A stretch of 47,090 nt of DNA, taken from assembly GCA_900316525.1 (NCBI GenBank), contig ONDF01000021.1:1-47090 (forward strand). Direction: 5' to 3'. Below, one piece after another: positions 34,385-42,774 of this stretch; position 1 is the stretch's first letter; each line of letters begins with the position of its first letter. A model generated the notes under the pieces. It worked only from the letters and a program-made list of their open reading frames with translations. It searched no databases and was not told where the DNA came from. The stretch is from an uncultured Bacteroidales bacterium. Lineage in GTDB: Bacteria; Bacteroidota; Bacteroidia; Bacteroidales; UBA932. Position numbers and translations under genes: made by a program.

Positions 34385-36634
34385 ATGAAAAGAATCCTGA
34401 TCCTGCTGGCGGGCATGCTGCTGCTCGCCGGATGCTCGCAGCAAGAAGTCCGCATCGCGACGGACGAAGGGACGCTGGTGCTGCGCCCGCTGATGGACAA
34501 TGCCATCCGGGTGCGTCTGGAACCTGCCGATTACAAGCCGCTGGACGAACTCGTCTATGTGGAGAAGGTGGCCGCGCCCAAGTTCGACGTCACCAAGAAA
34601 GACGGCGTCGTCGAAGTGCGCACCGCCAAGATGCGCGTCCGCTACGAAAACGGCGTCCTGACCTTCTCTGATGCCGATGGCAACGTCTTCCTCCGGGAGG
34701 AAAGCCACAGCCTCGTCCCGTCGACCGTCCAGGGAGAACCCACCTACGACGCCACCCTGCGGCTCGCCTCGCCCGAAGATGAGTTCATTTACGGCACCGG
34801 CCAGTTCCAGGACGGCTTCCTGAACGTCCGGGGCGTCACGCGGCGGCTCACGCAGGTGAACACGCAGATCGCCCTGCCGTTCATCCTGTCCAACAAGGGC
34901 TACGGCCTGCTGTGGAACAACTACGGCCTGACGGACTTCAACCCGGCGGACCAGCGCGTCGCGCTGGCCGTGGCCGGCGAGGACGGCGAGGGCCAAACGG
35001 TCAACGCCACCGGCACCGCCGGCAACCGGCGGGAGCGCCGCTTCTCCCGGTCCTTCGCCGGCAGCGTCGACATCCCCGAGGACGGCACCTACGCGCTCCT
35101 GCTGGACGTGGGCCAGAAGATGGCGCGGCGGCATTACCTCGCCATCGACGGCGAGCCCGTGGTGGACGTGTCCAACACCTGGCTGCCGCCGACCACGTCG
35201 GCGCTCGTCGACCTGACCGCCGGAACCCACACCCTCGCGGTCGAGGGCGTCAGGACCGACAATCCCGTCCTCTACTGGAAGAAGGTCGAGGATGCGACCA
35301 CCTTCCATTCCCCCGTCGCCGCGGCGCTGGACTACACCGTGTTCGCCGGCAAGGCCGACGAGGCCATCGGCGCCTACCGCGCCCTGACGGGCCCCGTCCC
35401 GGAGATGCCGGACTGGATGTTCGGCTACATCCACTGCCGCGAGCGCTACCACTCGTCGGAGGAGATCCTGGCCAACGCGCGGGAGTTCAAGGACCGCGGC
35501 CTGCCGCTGGACGTCATCGTCCAGGACTGGCAGTGGTGGGGTCCCACCGGTTGGAACTCGATGGAGTTCGACAAGGAGCATTATCCGGATCCTAAGGCCC
35601 TCATCGACACCTTGCACGGGCTGGGCACGCGCTTCATGATTTCCGTCTGGTCCAAGGTCGACAAGAACTCGAACCTCGGGAAGCGGTTGGATGAGCGCGG
35701 CAGCTACATCGAGGGAACCGACTGGATCGACTTCTTCAATCCGGAGGTTGCGGCGTTCTACGCGCAGAACTTCGTGGACAGCCTGGCGCGGCCCTACGGC
35801 ATCGACGCCTGGTGGTTCGACGCCACGGAGCCGGAGAACGACGACCTCGCTGGCCGGCGCATCGGCCCGGACCAGATTCCGGGCGAATGGTACCGGAACG
35901 TGTATCCGCTGATGGTGAACCGGACGATGTATCAGGCGCTTACCGCCGAAGGGCTCTCGCCCGTCATCCTCACCCGGAGCGCCTTCCCGGGCGCCCAGCG
36001 CTACGGCGTGGTCACCTGGTCCGGCGACGTGGGCAACGACTTCGGCACGCTGCGGCGGCAGATCGCGGGCGGCCTCGGCCAGATGGCCTCCGGCCTGCCC
36101 TGGTGGACCTTCGACGCCGGCGGTTTCTTCCGCCCGGGCGACCAGTACACCTCCGCCGAATACCAGGAGCGGCTCGTCCGCTGGGTCCAGGCATCGGCCT
36201 TCCTGCCCTTCATGCGGGTCCACGGCTACATGAGCCAGACCGAGCCCTGGCACTATTTCCCCGAGACCTACGAGATCATTGCCTCCTACATGGACCTCCG
36301 CAAACGGCTGGAGCCTTATATCCTGGACTGCGCCAAGCGCGTCTCCGAGGAGGGCTACACCCTGATGCGTCCGCTCGTCTTCGACTTCCCGGACGACCCG
36401 GAGGCCCTGCGGCAGGACGACACCTTCATGTTCGGCCCCGCCTACCTTGTCCATCCCGTCACCGCCCCCGGCGTCACCACCTGGCGCACCTACCTCCCTG
36501 CCTGTAACGACGGCTGGCGCGACTACTGGACCGGCACGACCTACGACGGCGGCCAGTGGGTCGAAACCCCGGTGGACCTGGCGACCATCCCCGTCTTCGT
36601 CCGCGGCAACGAGGCTGTTCCCGGCGTTCTCTAG
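34385..36634 (+). CDS. GH31 alpha-xylosidase-like lipoprotein with PA14-like insert
   Basis: Retaining alpha-glycosidase of 749 residues with a lipoprotein signal (LLLAGC, Cys18). The GH31 N-terminal beta domain is interrupted at about 215-305 by a PA14-like module (GSVDIPEDGTYALLLDVGQKMARRHYLAIDGEPVV...LTAGTHTLAVEGV). This arrangement is known from Bacteroides alpha-xylosidases acting on xyloglucan. The barrel has LDVIVQDWQWWG, nucleophile Asp479 in WWFDATEPEN, acid/base Asp548 in WSGDVGNDF, and the FLPFMRVHGYM block. The DATEPE form is typical of alpha-xylosidases rather than alpha-glucosidases. Pairing with the GH51 fits xyloglucan side chains, though other GH31 specificities are possible. 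It is convergent with the next gene, with 5 bases between stops. Confidence 0.92.
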   Translation: MKRILILLAGMLLLAGCSQQEVRIATDEGTLVLRPLMDNAIRVRLEPADYKPLDELVYVEKVAAPKFDVTKKDGVVEVRTAKMRVRYENGVLTFSDADGNVFLREESHSLVPSTVQGEPTYDATLRLASPEDEFIYGTGQFQDGFLNVRGVTRRLTQVNTQIALPFILSNKGYGLLWNNYGLTDFNPADQRVALAVAGEDGEGQTVNATGTAGNRRERRFSRSFAGSVDIPEDGTYALLLDVGQKMARRHYLAIDGEPVVDVSNTWLPPTTSALVDLTAGTHTLAVEGVRTDNPVLYWKKVEDATTFHSPVAAALDYTVFAGKADEAIGAYRALTGPVPEMPDWMFGYIHCRERYHSSEEILANAREFKDRGLPLDVIVQDWQWWGPTGWNSMEFDKEHYPDPKALIDTLHGLGTRFMISVWSKVDKNSNLGKRLDERGSYIEGTDWIDFFNPEVAAFYAQNFVDSLARPYGIDAWWFDATEPENDDLAGRRIGPDQIPGEWYRNVYPLMVNRTMYQALTAEGLSPVILTRSAFPGAQRYGVVTWSGDVGNDFGTLRRQIAGGLGQMASGLPWWTFDAGGFFRPGDQYTSAEYQERLVRWVQASAFLPFMRVHGYMSQTEPWHYFPETYEIIASYMDLRKRLEPYILDCAKRVSEEGYTLMRPLVFDFPDDPEALRQDDTFMFGPAYLVHPVTAPGVTTWRTYLPACNDGWRDYWTGTTYDGGQWVETPVDLATIPVFVRGNEAVPGVL

Positions 36635-36639
36635 CGGCG

Positions 36640-36993
36640 TCAGCTCCGCGACTTGGGCGGGGCGACGCCGGGACCGAAGACCATGACTTTGCCGCCGGAC
36701 TGCTCGAAGGCCCGGCGGGCGTCGCGGATGGAGGCTTCCAGCATGCCGGAGGCATCGTCGAGGAAGCCGACCATCTGGCGGCGGTTCACGCTGACGCCGA
36801 GGTCGGCGATCGCGAGGGCGCGGATCATGGCCAGGACGGCCTGCTCGTTCCCGCCCCACAGGGTGGTCATCATGGCCATGGCCAGTTCGGTGACCGTCTG
36901 ATGGACGGTGTCCGGATCCTTCAGCGGATCGATGTCCGTGCGGAACCGGATGTCATTCTCTCCGTAGCGGAGAACTTCAAGGATTTTCTTCAT
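36640..36993 (-). CDS. Small conserved-looking protein of unknown function
   Basis: A 117-residue soluble protein from the ATG at 36993 (MKKILEVLRYGENDIRFRTDID). The pattern is mixed helix: HQTVTELAMAMMTTLWGGNEQAVLAMIRALAIADLGVSVNRRQMVGFLDDASGMLEASIRDARRAFEQSGGKVMVFGPGV. I do not recognise a family. No signal peptide, TM segment or metal motif is visible. It is monocistronic, convergent with GH31, and divergent from the C69 peptidase across a 273-base gap that holds the second 50-bp repeat locus. Codon use resembles its neighbours, so it is probably a real chromosomal gene. Confidence 0.7.
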   Translation of the reverse strand: MKKILEVLRYGENDIRFRTDIDPLKDPDTVHQTVTELAMAMMTTLWGGNEQAVLAMIRALAIADLGVSVNRRQMVGFLDDASGMLEASIRDARRAFEQSGGKVMVFGPGVAPPKSRS

Positions 36994-37053
36994 ACGCACA
37001 AATCTTACAGTTTCACCGGCAAACATCGGAAAAAGAGCCGTTTTAAAAAAAGA

Positions 37054-37097
37054 TTAAACGTTTAAGTTCCAAAAGAGCCTCCCAAGGTGCCGGGAGG
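37054..37097. repeat. Palindrome and short hairpin beside the second repeat locus
   Basis: TTAAACGTTTAA (37054-37065) is a perfect 12-bp palindrome. CCTCCC (37078-37083) pairs with GGGAGG (37092-37097) around an 8-base loop. Both lie in the gap upstream of the C69 peptidase. Either could be a protein-binding site or a terminator; neither has a U-tract. Confidence 0.4.
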
Positions 37098-37110
37098 TCG
37101 ATTTTCGGGT

Positions 37111-37260
37111 GCCGGAGCAGGAACGGAAGAAGGCTTTTCACGCAAAATTTCGAGAATTTCGCGTGAAAGGACCCCTTTCAGGGCCGCCAGGGGGCGATTT
37201 CTGGCCAAAAGCGTAAAACGGCTATTTGTCCGGGAATTTCCGTAACTTTGGACAAACGAT
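37111..37260. repeat. Second locus of 50-bp-phased structured units
   Basis: GCGTGAAAGG at 37161 and GCGTAAAACG at 37211 are exactly 50 bases apart. The unit at 37211 aligns without gaps to the unit at 10931 at 31 of 50 positions by hand count, including GTAAAACG, ATTTCCG at +25 and TTTGG near +37. CTTTTCACGC (37134-37143) pairs with GCGTGAAAGG (37161-37170), and GAAAGG-ACC-CCTTTC (37165-37179) forms a second, mutually exclusive stem. The last unit runs into the promoter and inverted repeat of the peptidase gene. It is more diverged than the first locus. Confidence 0.55.
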
Positions 37261-37266
37261 TTGTCC
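37243..37266 (+). promoter_or_regulatory. Promoter -7 box and perfect inverted repeat abutting the C69 start codon
   Basis: TAACTTTG (37243-37250) matches TAnnTTTG. GGACAAA-CGA-TTTGTCC (37250-37266) is a perfect 7-bp inverted repeat with a 3-base loop, ending on the base before the ATG at 37267. A third TTTGTCC lies at 37225-37231. The repeat covers the expected transcription start and the ribosome entry region, so it may be an operator or an RNA hairpin that limits translation. Confidence 0.6.
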
Positions 37267-38805
37267 ATGAAACGATTCTTCTCCCTCTTGGCCGCGCTGG
37301 CCATCGGCAGCCTGCTCGCCGCCCAGGAATTCGACGGCCAGAGCTGTACGTCCATCATGGTGGGCCGGAAAGCCTCCACCGACGGTTCCGTGATGACATC
37401 CCATACCTGCGACGGCCGATACCGCACATGGGCCCAGATGGAGCCCGCGGCGGACCACGCGCCCGGGACCATGCATCCGGTCCTCCGGGGCACCATGCAC
37501 ACGAGCTTCCGCGGGGACACCACGGGCGTCAGGCTCATGGGCGAAATCCCGGAGGCGGCCCATACCTACGCCTACCTGAACACGGCCTACCCCTGCCTCA
37601 ACGAGAAGCAGCTGGCCATCGGCGAGACCACCTTCGGCGGTCCGGACACCCTCGTGAACGCCGCGGGCTGGTTCAGGATCGAGGAACTTGAGCGCGTCGC
37701 CCTGCAGCGCTGCGACAACGCCCGGGACGCCATCCGGCTGATGGGCGCCCTCGCGGAGCAATACGGCTACGGCGACAGCGGCGAATGCCTCACGGTCGCC
37801 GACAAGAACGAGGTCTGGCAGTTCGAGATCGTCGGCATCGGCAAGGAGCGGATCGGCGCCGCCTGGGTGGCGAAGCGGGTGCCCGACGACCACGTCGCCG
37901 TTTCGGCCAACATCCCCCGCATCGGCCGCATCGACCGGAAAAGCAAGGACATGATGGCGTCCGCCAATGTGGAGCAGGTCGCCATCGACAACGGCCTCTG
38001 GGACGGGAAGGGCGACTTCATCTTCTGGAAGTATTTCAATACCGACTACGCCAAGGGCAAGAACTTCAACGACCGCGAGTACTTCATCCTCAATCACTTC
38101 GCGCCTTCTCTCGGGCTCACCTACGACATGGACGAGCTCCCCTTCTCCGTCAAGCCCGAGAAGCCCGTCGATATCCGGGAGGTGATGGCCCTCTACCGCG
38201 AAACTTATGAAGGGACGGACTTCGACATGACCAAGGACGTCAAGATTGCCCGGGCCGCCAACAAGCAGCATCCTGCCGACACGGTCGTGAGCCCCATCGC
38301 GAACCCGTGGCTGACGACCACGATGCGGAACACCTTGAACACCATCGCCCCCGGCACCGTCGAATTCCGGCGGACGGTGGCCGTGGCCTGGTGCGCCTAC
38401 TCGCACGTGACCCAGCTCCGTTCGTGGCTCCCCGACGAGGTGGGCGGCGTGTGCTGGCTGTCGCTGGACAATCCCGGCCAGAGCCCCCGCATCCCCGTCT
38501 TCTGCGGCACCACCGCCCTCCCGAAGGCCTATGAGACCTGCGGGCAGAAGCAGTATGTCGAGGATTGCGCCCTCTGGCAGTTCCGCCGGGCCAACAAGCT
38601 TGCCACCCTCTCGTGGCAGAGCACCAAAGCCGGCTTCAACGAAGAAATCCTCCGGCTCGAAAACCTCGCCCTCGACGGCGCCCCCACATGTGCCGCTTCC
38701 CCCGCCGCCCTGAACGCCTACACCGAGTACATCTACCAGGAAAGCGTCCGCGCCTGGAAAGCCCTCGAGGACAAGTACTGGGTGCAGTTCGGGTCGGGGT
38801 TCTGA
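37267..38805 (+). CDS. Peptidase family C69 dipeptidase
   Basis: Ntn-hydrolase-type dipeptidase of 512 residues from the ATG at 37267 (MKRFFSLLAALAIGSLLAAQ). The catalytic N-terminal Cys, exposed after processing, is Cys27 in QSCTSIMVGRKASTDGSVM. Further family features are HTCDGRYRTW, the GETTFGG segment, AGWFRIEELERVALQRC, and VSANIPRIGRID. Members cleave dipeptides, often with broad specificity, and in Bacteroidales are usually exported to the periplasm, as the signal-like N-terminus suggests. It is monocistronic, convergent with the DUF2130 gene (9-base gap). The inverted repeat touching the start codon suggests control at transcription start or translation. Confidence 0.92.
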   Translation: MKRFFSLLAALAIGSLLAAQEFDGQSCTSIMVGRKASTDGSVMTSHTCDGRYRTWAQMEPAADHAPGTMHPVLRGTMHTSFRGDTTGVRLMGEIPEAAHTYAYLNTAYPCLNEKQLAIGETTFGGPDTLVNAAGWFRIEELERVALQRCDNARDAIRLMGALAEQYGYGDSGECLTVADKNEVWQFEIVGIGKERIGAAWVAKRVPDDHVAVSANIPRIGRIDRKSKDMMASANVEQVAIDNGLWDGKGDFIFWKYFNTDYAKGKNFNDREYFILNHFAPSLGLTYDMDELPFSVKPEKPVDIREVMALYRETYEGTDFDMTKDVKIARAANKQHPADTVVSPIANPWLTTTMRNTLNTIAPGTVEFRRTVAVAWCAYSHVTQLRSWLPDEVGGVCWLSLDNPGQSPRIPVFCGTTALPKAYETCGQKQYVEDCALWQFRRANKLATLSWQSTKAGFNEEILRLENLALDGAPTCAASPAALNAYTEYIYQESVRAWKALEDKYWVQFGSGF

Positions 38806-38814
38806 GGAAAACGG

Positions 38815-40092
38815 CTAAACGGCCGGCTGGTCCTGGTCGTCAGGGCCGGCGGCGCGGTCGGCGGCTTTGCGGGCCTCGGCGGCCTCGGCGAACTTCTGCG
38901 TCATCGTTTCGTTGCCCTTGGTGAGCTTCTTGATGGTAAGGGCATCGGCCTTGTCGTTCGCCAGGCGGAGGTTGTTCTCGGAGCCGATCAGGGCGTCCTT
39001 GATCTTCTGCAGGTGCGTGATGGACTTGTCGATCTCGTCGATGGCAGCCTTGAACTTTTCGCTGGCCAGCCGGTAATTGCGGCCGAAGGCCTCCTTGAAG
39101 GCATCCAGCTGGCTTTCGAAATGGGTCACGTCCACGCTCTGGCTGCGGGCGATCTCCAGTTCTTTCTTGATGCCTACCGTCTTCCTGGCGGCATTGACCA
39201 GCAGGGTGATGATCGGCCGGAAGAACTGCGGACGGATCACGTACATCTTGGGGTAGCGGTAAGAAACATCGACAATGCCCCCGTTATATAGCTCGCTGTC
39301 CGGCTCCAGGAGGGAGACCAGCACGGCATATTCGCAGCCTTTCATGTTGCGGTCCGCATCGAGCTTGCGGAAGAAGTCCTCGTTCTTGTGCTTGGTGGCC
39401 GTCTCGTCCATCTCGTTCTTCATCTCGAACATGATGGAGATGTACTCCACCCCGTCCTCGAAATCGCGGAAGATGAAGTCGCCCTTGCTGCCGAGCGAGG
39501 CGTCATTGTCCTTTTCGAAGTAGGCGTTCGGGAACATGGGCCGCATCTCTCCGTTGAACACGTTGCTGCAGTGCGCCTCGAGGGTTTCGCCGACCATCTT
39601 GGTGGACATCCGGGTTTTCAGGTCCTTGTAGTAATCGACTTGCTCCTGCGCCATCTTCAGCTTGGCCTCGTACTCCTTGCGGACATTATCCTCGTGAAGT
39701 GCCGCCTCCTTGGCGGCCAGCTGGGCCGAGGAACGCAGCTGAAGGATGGAGGCGTTCAGGTTCGCGATTTCCTCGTTCTTCGCGGCGACAGCGGTTCCGA
39801 CGGCCAGCTTCTGCCGGTCGCCCTGCGCCGCCACCTGTTCCTTGAGGCGGGAGATCTCCCCTTCCTTCGCCAGGATCGCCTGGTCCTTCTTGAACAGCTC
39901 CGTCTGGTACGCCTGCTGCGTCGTCACGGCCTTCGCCCGTTGCTCGGCCTCATACTGCGCATGCAGCTCGGCCAGCCGGCGCTGGACCTCGGCGTTGAAT
40001 TCGGTCCCGCGGACCTGGGAGACGATGGAAGCATAGTCGGCCTCATCGACCGTGAAGACACTTCCGCACTTGGGGCATTTCAGTTCGTGCAT
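38815..40092 (-). CDS. DUF2130 family protein, coiled coil plus PD-(D/E)XK nuclease-like domain
   Basis: A 425-residue cytoplasmic protein. It opens with a single C-P-K-C-G knuckle (residues 5-9); I see no second CxxC, so a full zinc ribbon is not formed. A long charged coiled coil spans about 35-165. The DUF2130 core follows (about 170-330) with [27 protein letters not shown] and [14 protein letters not shown]. The spaced E...GD...E-x-K pattern looks like a PD-(D/E)XK nuclease site. A second helical region ends the protein. DUF2130 proteins are widespread in mobile and chromosomal contexts with no settled function. The UvrA paralogue lies 21 bases upstream on the same strand, so a nucleic-acid role is plausible. 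Confidence 0.85.
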   Translation of the reverse strand: MHELKCPKCGSVFTVDEADYASIVSQVRGTEFNAEVQRRLAELHAQYEAEQRAKAVTTQQAYQTELFKKDQAILAKEGEISRLKEQVAAQGDRQKLAVGTAVAAKNEEIANLNASILQLRSSAQLAAKEAALHEDNVRKEYEAKLKMAQEQVDYYKDLKTRMSTKMVGETLEAHCSNVFNGEMRPMFPNAYFEKDNDASLGSKGDFIFRDFEDGVEYISIMFEMKNEMDETATKHKNEDFFRKLDADRNMKGCEYAVLVSLLEPDSELYNGGIVDVSYRYPKMYVIRPQFFRPIITLLVNAARKTVGIKKELEIARSQSVDVTHFESQLDAFKEAFGRNYRLASEKFKAAIDEIDKSITHLQKIKDALIGSENNLRLANDKADALTIKKLTKGNETMTQKFAEAAEARKAADRAAGPDDQDQPAV

Positions 40093-40113
40093 CTTATCTT
40101 GTCTGTTTCGTTA

Positions 40114-42375
40114 TCATAGATAATCCTTCGTCACCGACTCCTTACACTCCTTCACTCCCGCGGGCGGGCCGGCGTAGAGGACGCGGCCGCCGGATTCGCC
40201 GGCGCCGGGGCCGAGTTCGACGAGCCAGTCGGCGCTGCGGATGACGTCCAGGTTGTGCTCGATGAGCCAGACGGTATTGCCGCGGTCCACGAGGGTGTCG
40301 AAGAGGCGGATGATGTGGCGGATGTCCTTAGTATGGAGGCCGTCCGTGGGTTCGTCGATGATGAAGATCTTCCCTTCCACGCCCAGGTAGGAGGCCAGTT
40401 TCAGGCGCTGGAGCTCGCCGCCCGAGAGGGTGGAAAGCGCCTGATTCAGATGGAGATACTGCAGTCCCACGTCCACAAGGGGCTGCAGTTTCTGTTCGAT
40501 GACGGTCCCTTTGAAGAAGGCCGAGGCGAGGCGGACGGAAAGGTCCATGACCTGGGCGATGTTGAGCGTCTCGCCGGTGGCGCCGGTCACGGTGTAAGTC
40601 AATGCCTCGGGCGCGTAGCGCAGGCCGCCGCAGGCTTCGCAGGTGGTCTCGATGGCGTCCATGAAGGCCATCTCCGACACGATGACACCCTTGCCGCCGC
40701 ACACGGGGCAGGCGCCCTTGCCGTTGAAGGTGAAGTACTCCTCCTTCATCTTATGGGCCTTCGCGAAGGCCTTGCGGATGTCGCCGGCCACTTCCATGTA
40801 GGTCGCGGGCGTGGACCGCAGGCTCACGCCGATGTTCTCCTGGCTGATGTACACCACCTCGTCGGGATTCGGATAGGCACGGCGGAAGCACTCCATCAGG
40901 GAGCTCTTCCCGGAGCCCGCCACGCCGGCGACGACGCCGAAAACGCCCAGGGGCAGGTCGATGGAAACGCCCTTGAGGTTGTGCAGGGTGGCGTTTTCCA
41001 GGCGGAAGGAGCTCGCCCATCCGCGGGGCGATTCCTTGAACGGCATCGGGGCGCCGAGCATGGAGCCGGTGGCCGTGCCAGAGCGGAGGAGGGCGTCGTA
41101 GGAGCCCTCGAAGACGATGCGGCCGCCGTCGATGCCCGGGCCGGGGCCCAGGTCCACGACGTGGTCGGCGATCCGGATCATTTCCGGGTGGTGCTCCACG
41201 AGAAGGACGGTGTTGCCCGCGTCGCGCAGGCGCTGGACCGAACGCTTCATCCGCTCGATGTCGCGGTTGTGCAGGCCCACGCTGGGCTCGTCCAGGATAT
41301 AGAGCACATCGGCCAGTGAGGAATTGATGTATTTGGCGATCTTGCAGCGCTGGGCTTCGCCGCCGGAGAGCGTCCCGACGGGCCGGTCCAGGCTCAGGTA
41401 CCCGAGGCCGATCTCCTCCAGCGCCGTGAGCCGCGCGCCGATGGCCGCCTTGAGGTCCACCGCGAGCGGATCGGCCAGGTCCCGGATCCAGGCGTTGAGC
41501 CGGGAGATGGACATCGCGCACGCCTCGGCGATATTGACCCCCTCAATCTTGCAGGTCAATACCTTCGGATTCAGCCGCGTGCCGCCGCAGTCGGGGCAGG
41601 TGCCCATCACGAGCATCGGATTGAGCACCGCCGCGTGCAGGAGGCCCTCCTCGGAATTGATGATGGACCGGTACATCCGAGGGATGAGGCCCTCGTATTT
41701 TGCCGATTTGGGCCAATTGGAGGGCGGGTTCTTGAGCCGGATTTGCGGGCTGTTCAGGAACAGGTCCAGCTCCTCCGGCGAGTAGTCCTTGATTTTCTTG
41801 TCCAGGTCGAACAGGCCGCTGTGGGCATACCGGATCCAGCGCCAGCCGCCCTTGCCGAAGGCGATGTAATGGATCGTATCCTCGTCATTGAGGCTCTTGT
41901 CGAAGTCCACGAGCTTGTGGATGTCCAGCTCCCGGATCTCGCCGAGGCCGGAGCAGCGCGGGCAGCTCCCCTGCGGGTGGTTGAAGCTGAACGAGTCGGA
42001 ATAGCCCACGAACGGCTTCCCCACGCGGGAGAACAGCAGCCGCATCAGGGCATAGATGTCGGTATAGGTGCCCACCGTGGACCGGGAATTCTTGGCAGGC
42101 TTCTTCTGGTCGATGACCACCGCGATGGGCAGTCCCTCGATCTCGTCCACGTGCGGACGCCCGTACTTGGGCAGATACTGCTGCACGAAAGTCGGGAAGG
42201 TGTCGTTCAGCTCCCGCCGCGACTTCGCCGCGATCGTATCCAGCACCAGCGAACTCTTCCCCGAGCCCGAAACGCCCGTGAAGACAGTGATCTGGTATTT
42301 GGGAATGTCCAGGGAGACGTCCTTCAGGTTGTTCTCCCGGGCGCCCCGGATGCGTATGATGTCCCTCTCTTGCAT
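40114..42375 (-). CDS. UvrA paralogue lacking the UvrB-binding domain
   Basis: Tandem-ATPase ABC protein of 753 residues from the ATG at 42375 ([22 protein letters not shown]); alternatives at 42396 and 42432 are less likely. Walker A sites are GVSGSGKSS (first half) and GVAGSGKSS (second). Signatures are [12 protein letters not shown] and [12 protein letters not shown]. Zinc motifs [19 protein letters not shown] and CPVCGGKG...CEACGG are present. After [25 protein letters not shown] only about ten residues precede CPRCSGLG, so the ~130-residue UvrB-interaction insertion of true UvrA is absent. This marks the UvrA2/DrrC-like group, known for genotoxin or antibiotic tolerance rather than core repair. 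It is upstream of the DUF2130 gene. Confidence 0.92.
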   Translation of the reverse strand: MQERDIIRIRGARENNLKDVSLDIPKYQITVFTGVSGSGKSSLVLDTIAAKSRRELNDTFPTFVQQYLPKYGRPHVDEIEGLPIAVVIDQKKPAKNSRSTVGTYTDIYALMRLLFSRVGKPFVGYSDSFSFNHPQGSCPRCSGLGEIRELDIHKLVDFDKSLNDEDTIHYIAFGKGGWRWIRYAHSGLFDLDKKIKDYSPEELDLFLNSPQIRLKNPPSNWPKSAKYEGLIPRMYRSIINSEEGLLHAAVLNPMLVMGTCPDCGGTRLNPKVLTCKIEGVNIAEACAMSISRLNAWIRDLADPLAVDLKAAIGARLTALEEIGLGYLSLDRPVGTLSGGEAQRCKIAKYINSSLADVLYILDEPSVGLHNRDIERMKRSVQRLRDAGNTVLLVEHHPEMIRIADHVVDLGPGPGIDGGRIVFEGSYDALLRSGTATGSMLGAPMPFKESPRGWASSFRLENATLHNLKGVSIDLPLGVFGVVAGVAGSGKSSLMECFRRAYPNPDEVVYISQENIGVSLRSTPATYMEVAGDIRKAFAKAHKMKEEYFTFNGKGACPVCGGKGVIVSEMAFMDAIETTCEACGGLRYAPEALTYTVTGATGETLNIAQVMDLSVRLASAFFKGTVIEQKLQPLVDVGLQYLHLNQALSTLSGGELQRLKLASYLGVEGKIFIIDEPTDGLHTKDIRHIIRLFDTLVDRGNTVWLIEHNLDVIRSADWLVELGPGAGESGGRVLYAGPPAGVKECKESVTKDYL

Positions 42376-42422
42376 ATTCTGCGTGAAGATACGCATTTTT
42401 ATGGGATATCCCTCGCACTGGC

Positions 42423-42458
42423 CTTGACTCACGTCATTCCCGGCTCGACCGGGAATCT
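42423..42458. repeat. Dispersed GTCATT...AATCT palindrome, copy 3
   Basis: CTTGACTCACGTCATTCC begins the element. ATTCCCGG (42436-42443) and CCGGGAAT (42449-42456) form a perfect 8-bp stem around CTCGA. The opening 18 bases match copy 1 at 15 positions. It sits between the UvrA paralogue start and the truncated gene at 42505. Confidence 0.7.
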
Positions 42459-42492
42459 CTCTTCACAATAGTGAAAAAGTCTGGAATTTTCG

Positions 42493-42500
42493 TAGCTTTG
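42493..42500 (+). promoter_or_regulatory. -7 box of the truncated signal-peptide ORF
   Basis: TAGCTTTG followed by C, a TAnnTTTG match, ends 4 bases before the ATG at 42505. Confidence 0.5.
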
Positions 42501-42504
42501 CACC

Positions 42505-42759
42505 ATGAAACGACTTGTCATTCTTACAGTTATCCTGTTTCTGGGCCTGCTCCCCTCCGGGGTCCGGGGGTCTTCCCCCGGTCGCCCCTGGGGGCAGCGC
42601 GAAGCGCGGGGGATAAACACAGGTATCTGCACAAATAAAGGTCACCGACGGCAGTCGATGACCTTTATTTGTGGAGATAGTCGGAATCGTATCGACACTG
42701 CATTCAGCCCTACAGGCCTCTACAAATCACTATTCTACGCTGAAGAAATGCAGGTATAG
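42505..42759 (+). pseudogene. Truncated exported-protein gene at the mobile-element boundary
   Basis: The frame opens with a convincing signal peptide (MKRLVILTVILFLGLLPSGVRG) behind a good -7 box. Then it turns into a low-complexity GC-rich stretch (SSPGRPWGQREARG), crosses a large inverted repeat, and ends after 84 codons in sequence of clearly lower GC. The hybrid composition suggests the 5' end of a chromosomal gene whose remainder was displaced when the element to the right inserted. No downstream remnant is visible in the window. It could also be a fortuitous ORF. Confidence 0.5.
42624..42679. repeat. Large inverted repeat at the GC-rich/AT-rich junction
   Basis: Arms of 21 bases (42624-42644 and 42659-42679) match at 20 of 21 positions. 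The perfect core is ACAAATAAAGGTCA / TGACCTTTATTTGT. The 14-base loop contains a further CGAC-GGCA-GTCG stem. It has no clean U-tract beyond the arm. It marks the point where base composition changes, so it may be part of an attachment site, a recombinase site, or a terminator insulating the element. Confidence 0.7.
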
Positions 42760-42774
42760 GTATTGGATATTACC

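Noticed and set aside
31782..36859. Long minus-strand frames (850 and 876 codons) antisense to GH51 and GH31
   Set aside because: The plus strand holds intact catalytic residues for both enzymes. The antisense products are low-complexity shadows.
42631..42672. Simple intrinsic terminator
   Set aside because: The stem is long and perfect, but no U-tract follows beyond the arm itself. The extended 21-base arms and junction location make a recombination-related site at least as likely.
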